32,087 nucleotides of DNA from Candidatus Hydrogenedentota bacterium (GTDB lineage Bacteria > Hydrogenedentota > Hydrogenedentia > Hydrogenedentales > JAEUWI01), in assembly GCA_024280935.1 (NCBI GenBank), contig JAJRPE010000584.1, positions 1 through 32,087 of the forward strand, given 5' to 3'. Shown piece by piece: positions 27,036 to 32,087 of this stretch (positions are counted from its first letter, which is position 1; every line of letters begins with the position of its first letter). Position numbers and translations under genes: made by a program. A model generated the notes under the pieces. That model saw only the letters and a program-made list of their open reading frames with translations, ran no database searches and was not told the DNA's origin.

Positions 27036-28544
27036 CTAGTGAGCGGTGACCATGCTCTCAAGCCGTGGAACAGCGTAGGTCCCCATGCGGATCTGGTCGA
27101 ACATACTCGCATCTGTCGAATACTCCTGCGCGTGTTCCAAGTCGATCATACGCTGCGTAAATAAATCGTACAGGTAGTGCTCGAAGAGGAAGGAGTGGGA
27201 CACGGTCTGCTGCATGCCGATGCGTATAGAATCGGTGCTGCCTTCCATGACCCCGTCCGCAATGGCTTTTATGTCGTTGAGCATCATCTCCAGGGCGGGT
27301 ATGCGGCCCCCACCAATCTTCGGGACGAGGCGCTGGCAGATGACGCACTGGAGGCAATCCCGCAATTGCAGCTTTACGAGATCCCGTTCCACGGGGTCGA
27401 AGAAGCTGATAACGCGGTTGACGACTTCGGCGGCCGTGTTGGCGTGGAGGGTACTGATCACCAGGTGCCCCGTGGCCGCAGCGTTGATGGCCGAGCGAAT
27501 GGTATCCGGGTCGCGCATTTCACCGATGAGAATGACATCGGGATCGTGGCGCAACGCGCCCGTGACCGCGTCTCCAAATGATCGTACGTCCATACCCAGA
27601 TTGCGCTGGGATACGATGGATTTTTTGTTGATGTGGACGAACTCAATGGGGTTTTCAATGGTGAGGATATGGCTTGAACGGGTCGAGTTGATCCAGTCGA
27701 TCAGTGCGGCCACCGTGGTGGTCTTTCCGCTGCCCGTCATGCCCGTAACAAGAAGTAGGCCCCGGTGCAACTCGGCCAGTTTGACCATGGTGTCTTTTGG
27801 CACATGAAGGTCTTCAAAACTTGGGATAGTCTCGGGGAGAAATCGGAAGGTGCAGTGGGGCGCGCCTGATTTCATGAAGGCGGAAACGCGCGAATAGCCG
27901 AGTCCCGCTTGGTGGTAATTGAAGCTGGTTTGCTTATCCTCCTGAAACTCCTCCCACGCGCTGTCCAGGCAAACTTCTTCGATGAGGGCCATTATCTGGA
28001 CGGCAGACAGGGGGCCAAGCAATTCGGAAGGGCGGGTTTCGCCATCGATGCGAAATACCGGGCTGACACCTGGGGAAAGGTGTACGTCGCTCGCCTTGTA
28101 CTGGACCATGGCTTTGAACAGCAGTTCCACGCTGATGTGATCGATGCTGTACTTGCCGCCTTCGGCACGCCACACTTCCGGGAGGGTCACGGAGGCGGAA
28201 AAGGCGTCGACCGCTTTCAGGGCCTTGTTAACAGAGGCGGCGTCCTTCGGCGCGAAGGTGAAGCGCGCAACGCCATTTTCTTCCCGGCGCACGCTACAGT
28301 GTGGCGCGAGTTCTTCCGCTTTGGCAAGCAGCGCCGCAAGGTCGGGCCAGTCCTCTGGAAGGTTGACGACGAAGTGTGCAAATGGCGCGTCGAAATCAGC
28401 ACGCTCGGCCTCGAAAGAGAATCCGCCGCTCCAGGCATGTATGCGCCGCGGAATGCCTTCGGTTCTGAGAAGGTGCTTTTCCAGAAGACCGATTACGGAG
28501 CGGAGCGAGCACTCGGCTCCCGTACCCATTAAGAAGACTGCCAC
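27036..28544 (-). CDS. PilT/GspE-family ATPase with ~150-aa N-terminal extension
   Basis: YKASDVHLSPGVSPVFRIDGE, Walker A GMTGSGKTTTVAALIDWIN, ILTIENPIEFVH, LRHDPDVILIGEMRDPDTIRSAINAAATGHLVISTLHANTAAEVVNRVISFF. GTG start with AAGGAGGT upstream. Confidence 0.92.
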   Translation of the reverse strand: MAVFLMGTGAECSLRSVIGLLEKHLLRTEGIPRRIHAWSGGFSFEAERADFDAPFAHFVVNLPEDWPDLAALLAKAEELAPHCSVRREENGVARFTFAPKDAASVNKALKAVDAFSASVTLPEVWRAEGGKYSIDHISVELLFKAMVQYKASDVHLSPGVSPVFRIDGETRPSELLGPLSAVQIMALIEEVCLDSAWEEFQEDKQTSFNYHQAGLGYSRVSAFMKSGAPHCTFRFLPETIPSFEDLHVPKDTMVKLAELHRGLLLVTGMTGSGKTTTVAALIDWINSTRSSHILTIENPIEFVHINKKSIVSQRNLGMDVRSFGDAVTGALRHDPDVILIGEMRDPDTIRSAINAAATGHLVISTLHANTAAEVVNRVISFFDPVERDLVKLQLRDCLQCVICQRLVPKIGGGRIPALEMMLNDIKAIADGVMEGSTDSIRIGMQQTVSHSFLFEHYLYDLFTQRMIDLEHAQEYSTDASMFDQIRMGTYAVPRLESMVTAH

Positions 28545-28828
28545 GATGGTACCTCCTTCCAGAGAGTTGCGTGCGCGGGGAAACTTCCCCCTCTCAGTAG
28601 GATAGCGATTCTAGCGGGAGTATGCAACGCAGTGCCTGTTTGCGCCGAAATCGGTTGCTCCCGTATACTAATCGCTCTTTTGACGGCTCGCCGAATGCCG
28701 TCGTGTACGCGATTTGCGCACCTCTTTCTCCAAATCGACGCAGTGTGCGATTGCCTTCTTAACGAATGCTCCGCGCATTCGTATCGACTGGAAATGCAAT
28801 CGTCTGTCAACCAGCTACGAGGAATACC

Positions 28829-30226
28829 ATGGCTAGCAAGGTCATCGAAGTCACGAGTCCATTCACGGAAGAAGTAGTCCACCGCGCAGAGGCGATTTCG
28901 GCGGATGCCGTGGACATAGTCGTGTCGCGGGCACGCGTCGCCTATCAACATTGGCGTGCCACGCCCCTGGTCACACGCAAGGCCCTTTGTGAGCGGGTCG
29001 TCGCCTGGTTTGAGGCGAACCAGGAAAGAATTGCCGAGGATATCACGCGCCAAATGGGAAAGCCCCTCGGGCAAGCTCGGGGCGAGGTTGGTGGCCTGAT
29101 GGAACGCGCCAACCACATGATTGCTATCGCCGATGAGACCCTGGCCGATGATGCCGTCGCGGAAAAAGAGGGTTTTACGCGCTATATCCGTCATGAACCC
29201 TTGGGCGTTGTCCTCGATATTGCGGCGTGGAACTACCCGTTGCTTATCGCGGTGAACGTGGTGATTCCAGCGGTGTTGGCGGGCAATTCGGTTATCGTGA
29301 AACACTCCAGCAAAACCCCCCTGTGTGCGACGGCCTTTGAAGATGCCTTCCGCGCGTCGGATGGGCCCGAACATCTGGTTCAGGCCGTTGCGGCGGATCA
29401 TGGGGTTACAGAATTGCTCATCAAGCATGAAGGCGTGGATCATGTGTCTTTCACCGGCTCAGTATCCGGCGGCCGCCAGGTCAACCGGAGTGCGTCTGAT
29501 CGATTTATCGAGGTGGGCCTGGAATTGGGCGGCAAAGACCCGGCTTATGTTTGCGCGGATGCGGATTTTGACTGGGCGGTTGGGAACTGCGTGGATGGCG
29601 CGTTTTACAACGCGGGCCAGTCCTGTTGTGCGGTGGAGCGCATCTATGTCGAGGCACCGATCTACGACAAGTTCGTGGAAGCCTACGCCGCGAAGGCGCG
29701 GGACTATGTGGTGGGCGATCCCATGGACGATAAAACGAGCATGGGGCCTTTGGCCTCCAAGGGTGCCATCGACTTTTTGAAGAAGCAGGTTGCCGATGCC
29801 GTGTCTGCGGGCGCTCGCTTGGTGGTTTCGCCCGACGAATTCACCACACCGGACAAGGGTTATTTTCTGGCACCGGCGGTCGTAGCCGATGCCCCCCAGG
29901 ATTGCTCCCTGATGCAGGAGGAGAGCTTTGGGCCGGTTATCGGTATCACGAAGGTGTCGAGCGACGAAGAGGCCATTCGCTACATGAACGACAGCCCCTA
30001 CGGTTTGACGGCCTCCATCTGGACCAGCGATACCGAGCGGGCCATTCGTATCGGCGAGCAGGTCGAGACGGGCACCTTCTTTATGAACCGGTGCGATTGC
30101 CTGGACCCGGCGCTGCCTTGGTGTGGCGTGAAGGACACAGGCCGTGGCGCGACGCTTTCGGCCTATGGGTTGCTGGGCTTCACCCGCCTGAAAAGCATGC
30201 ACTTGCGCACGGAGATTCCGACATAG
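28829..30226 (+). CDS. NAD(P)-dependent aldehyde dehydrogenase
   Basis: FTGSVSGGRQV, VGLELGGKDPAYV, catalytic Cys in FYNAGQSCCAVERIYV, EESFGPVIGI. ATG at 28829 with GAGGA upstream preferred over 28766. Confidence 0.92.
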   Translation: MASKVIEVTSPFTEEVVHRAEAISADAVDIVVSRARVAYQHWRATPLVTRKALCERVVAWFEANQERIAEDITRQMGKPLGQARGEVGGLMERANHMIAIADETLADDAVAEKEGFTRYIRHEPLGVVLDIAAWNYPLLIAVNVVIPAVLAGNSVIVKHSSKTPLCATAFEDAFRASDGPEHLVQAVAADHGVTELLIKHEGVDHVSFTGSVSGGRQVNRSASDRFIEVGLELGGKDPAYVCADADFDWAVGNCVDGAFYNAGQSCCAVERIYVEAPIYDKFVEAYAAKARDYVVGDPMDDKTSMGPLASKGAIDFLKKQVADAVSAGARLVVSPDEFTTPDKGYFLAPAVVADAPQDCSLMQEESFGPVIGITKVSSDEEAIRYMNDSPYGLTASIWTSDTERAIRIGEQVETGTFFMNRCDCLDPALPWCGVKDTGRGATLSAYGLLGFTRLKSMHLRTEIPT

Positions 30227-30253
30227 GCATTGGTGTCACGAGATAGAGCAATT

Positions 30254-30286
30254 AAGCCCGCCGGAACATTTTTCGGCGGGCTTTTT
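30254..30286 (+). terminator. Rho-independent terminator after the aldehyde dehydrogenase
   Basis: AAGCCCGCCG-gaacattttt-CGGCGGGCTT followed by TTT. Confidence 0.9.
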
Positions 30287-30334
30287 GGCATTAGTGGGCA
30301 CCTACACCAAAATCACGCTTGACTCGGAATGAGT

Positions 30335-30730
30335 TCAATGGCCGATCTGAAAGGTTGTCACCGGATATTGCTTAATTGCACGATCAACGGTCATTAGTGT
30401 GAGATCGTATTCCAGAGCTTGGCAAATTAACATTCGGTCGAAAGGATCACGATGCAGATCGGGCAGTTTTGCCAAATGGCGCACCTCAGCCTCATCGACG
30501 GGCAAGGGGGAAATGGCATGTCGCTGGCGTTGGAATGGGAGGTATTCTTCCGGTGGATGGGGTAGGGGAAGCTTTCCAAGGCGGTGCTTCACCAGGCATT
30601 CCCATAAGGATACGGAACTCAGGAATACTTGGTTTTCTGGTTGGCGGATGGCCCGTTCAGCGTCAGGGTCCAAACGACGATCCTTAGTGATGTACCAGAG
30701 GAATATATGGGTATCGAGCAGTAGCTTCAC
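30335..30730 (-). CDS. PIN-domain toxin, VapC-like
   Basis: MKLLLDTHIFLWYI, SSVSLWECLVKHRLGKL, LPDLHRDPFDRMLICQALEYDLTLMTVD: PIN acidic residues. Confidence 0.88.
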   Translation of the reverse strand: MKLLLDTHIFLWYITKDRRLDPDAERAIRQPENQVFLSSVSLWECLVKHRLGKLPLPHPPEEYLPFQRQRHAISPLPVDEAEVRHLAKLPDLHRDPFDRMLICQALEYDLTLMTVDRAIKQYPVTTFQIGH

Positions 30731-30936
30731 GCTTCGAATTCCCGAAGCACGGATTTTGGAAGGGGCGCATCAAAGTCCTTTGGAACAGCGAACTCCCCCT
30801 GGCATAAGCCAACCGGGCGTACATCGGACAGTCGTTCAGGTCGTTGCTTGATGAATTCCACAAAGTTAATGACTTCGGCTCGACGTTCTGGCGGAAGCGT
30901 CTGTATCGCGTTGAGTAGCTGCGCGTCGATGTCCAT
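30727..30936 (-). CDS. DUF2281-type / VapB-like antitoxin
   Basis: Small ORF MDIDAQLLNAIQTLPPERRAEVINFVEFIKQRPE... overlapping the PIN toxin start by 4 bp. Confidence 0.8.
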   Translation of the reverse strand: MDIDAQLLNAIQTLPPERRAEVINFVEFIKQRPERLSDVRPVGLCQGEFAVPKDFDAPLPKSVLREFEA

Positions 30937-31167
30937 GTCTCACCTCCAAATGTAGTTGTCCCAAGTGGCAGGGTTGCAACCGAGATCTACGGATCCTGCC
31001 TCTCGCCGCCCGAGGCGCTTCTCGTTTCGGACGTACTACCCTATCAAGGCACAAAAGTTTGACCCTGTACTTCTTTGTTCGGACAGCTTTGAGCTAATGA
31101 TAACACGACTTGTGTTTACTGTCGAATGAAGTGCTTTTTATTGAATTTTTCGGGTTGGGGCGTTAGC

Positions 31168-32087
31168 ATGGTTCCAGTATTCCCAAAACGACCCAAGAAG
31201 GAAAATACTTTGATAATTGCACGACCCGTGGTAGCGCTTTTTGCCCTGCTTCTAACCTCTTTTTCCATGGCCGACACACCGCCCGTGCGGCTGCTCCTGC
31301 CATCGACCATTTATGCCACACCGGGGGTGGAGTGCAATCTCTATCTTGAGAACGTGGTGCTCGTGGTCAACCCGGCGAACTATGTCTTTGATGTGGATTG
31401 CGGGCGGGGCATTCAACAGGCGGAACGCTGGACCTACACGCCCACGGAAGCCGAGGTGGGCCAGTATGCTCTCACGCTTCGGGTACTGGATCAGGCCAAC
31501 GCAGTGGTTGCCGAGGGCAGCACGCTGGTGGTCGTGACATCGTCAGCGGCGCTGGAAGAGAGGGCCGTAACTGCGTTGATCATTGGGGACAGCCTGACCA
31601 ATGCCTCCGTCTACTCCCAATCGGTGCTTGATGTGTTTGCTCGGCCAGATACGCCAACGCTGACCCTTGTGGGAAGCTATGCGCCAGAAGGCACGCCGGC
31701 CAATCGGCATGAAGGACTCAGTGGCTGGACGGCGGCCCGTTTCGCGACATTTTTTGCGGTGGCCCGACCCGATACACCACGGAAAAAGAGGTCGAGTCCC
31801 TTTATCTACAAGAATGAGGCGGGCGAGACCGGGTTGGATTTCGCCCGGTACTGCGCAGAGAACAATGGCGGCGTAGCGCCCGATATGGTAACGATATTCC
31901 TGGGTTGCAACGACACCTTTAATGCGAAGGAGGACTCGATTGAATCTGCGATCGACACCATGTTTACCCACATGGACGCGCTCGTCGCGATGATTCATGG
32001 TTACAGTCCCACGACGAAGATTGGCCTTATCGCTCCGGTACCACCGGCGGCGACCCAGGACCCTTTCGGGCAGAATTACAAGAGCGG
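31168..32087 (+). CDS. Secreted SGNH/GDSL-type hydrolase, truncated by the window edge
   Basis: Frame open from ATG 31168 (alternative TTG 31210 after AAGAAGGA): ...LIIARPVVALFALLLTSFSMADTPPVRLLLPSTIYATPG...ALIIGDSLTNASVYSQ...DMVTIFLGCNDTFNAKEDS.... Block I GDS and block III GxND present. Absent from the ORF track because no stop lies in the window. Confidence 0.8.
   Translation, partial: MVPVFPKRPKKENTLIIARPVVALFALLLTSFSMADTPPVRLLLPSTIYATPGVECNLYLENVVLVVNPANYVFDVDCGRGIQQAERWTYTPTEAEVGQYALTLRVLDQANAVVAEGSTLVVVTSSAALEERAVTALIIGDSLTNASVYSQSVLDVFARPDTPTLTLVGSYAPEGTPANRHEGLSGWTAARFATFFAVARPDTPRKKRSSPFIYKNEAGETGLDFARYCAENNGGVAPDMVTIFLGCNDTFNAKEDSIESAIDTMFTHMDALVAMIHGYSPTTKIGLIAPVPPAATQDPFGQNYKS

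Noticed and set aside
30335-30936. VapBC-type pair as a novel system
   Set aside because: Typical PIN toxin plus small overlapping antitoxin; ordinary type II TA organisation.
1-32087. CRISPR arrays, tRNA, rRNA
   Set aside because: No regularly spaced direct-repeat array and no recognisable tRNA or rRNA sequence found by reading. tRNAscan/Infernal would be decisive.

Overview
32-kb bacterial chromosomal window, mostly housekeeping and envelope genes. The gene families recall Planctomycetes/Hydrogenedentes-type bacteria, but that is an inference. Supported genes: truncated ABC-transporter permease (-), PilZ protein (-), folD (-), secreted DUF4838-type protein (+), GT4 glycosyltransferase (-), smc (-), ymdB-type phosphoesterase (-), rny (-), NtrC-like sigma-54 activator (-), FHA-GAF-HD-GYP protein with a C-terminal Cys-pair ribbon (-). 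Next comes a compact + strand envelope/exopolysaccharide operon: ExeA/GspA-like AAA ATPase, bitopic TPR protein, a Poly_export(Wza)-secretin fusion, a Wzc-like BY-kinase with a Y8 tail, and a Wzy/WaaL-type polymerase/ligase. The rest is a convergent PilT-like ATPase, an aldehyde dehydrogenase, a VapBC-type TA pair and a truncated SGNH hydrolase. The strongest candidate for an undescribed system is 18254-27001: a Wza-type export domain fused to a complete secretin, encoded with an ExeA-like ATPase and BY-kinase, suggesting secretin-based polysaccharide export. The intergenic regions also carry several families of nested palindromic, MITE/REP-like repeats. One ~200-bp element occurs twice in opposite orientation, and one near-symmetric nested palindrome of ~165 bp lies inside the EPS locus.
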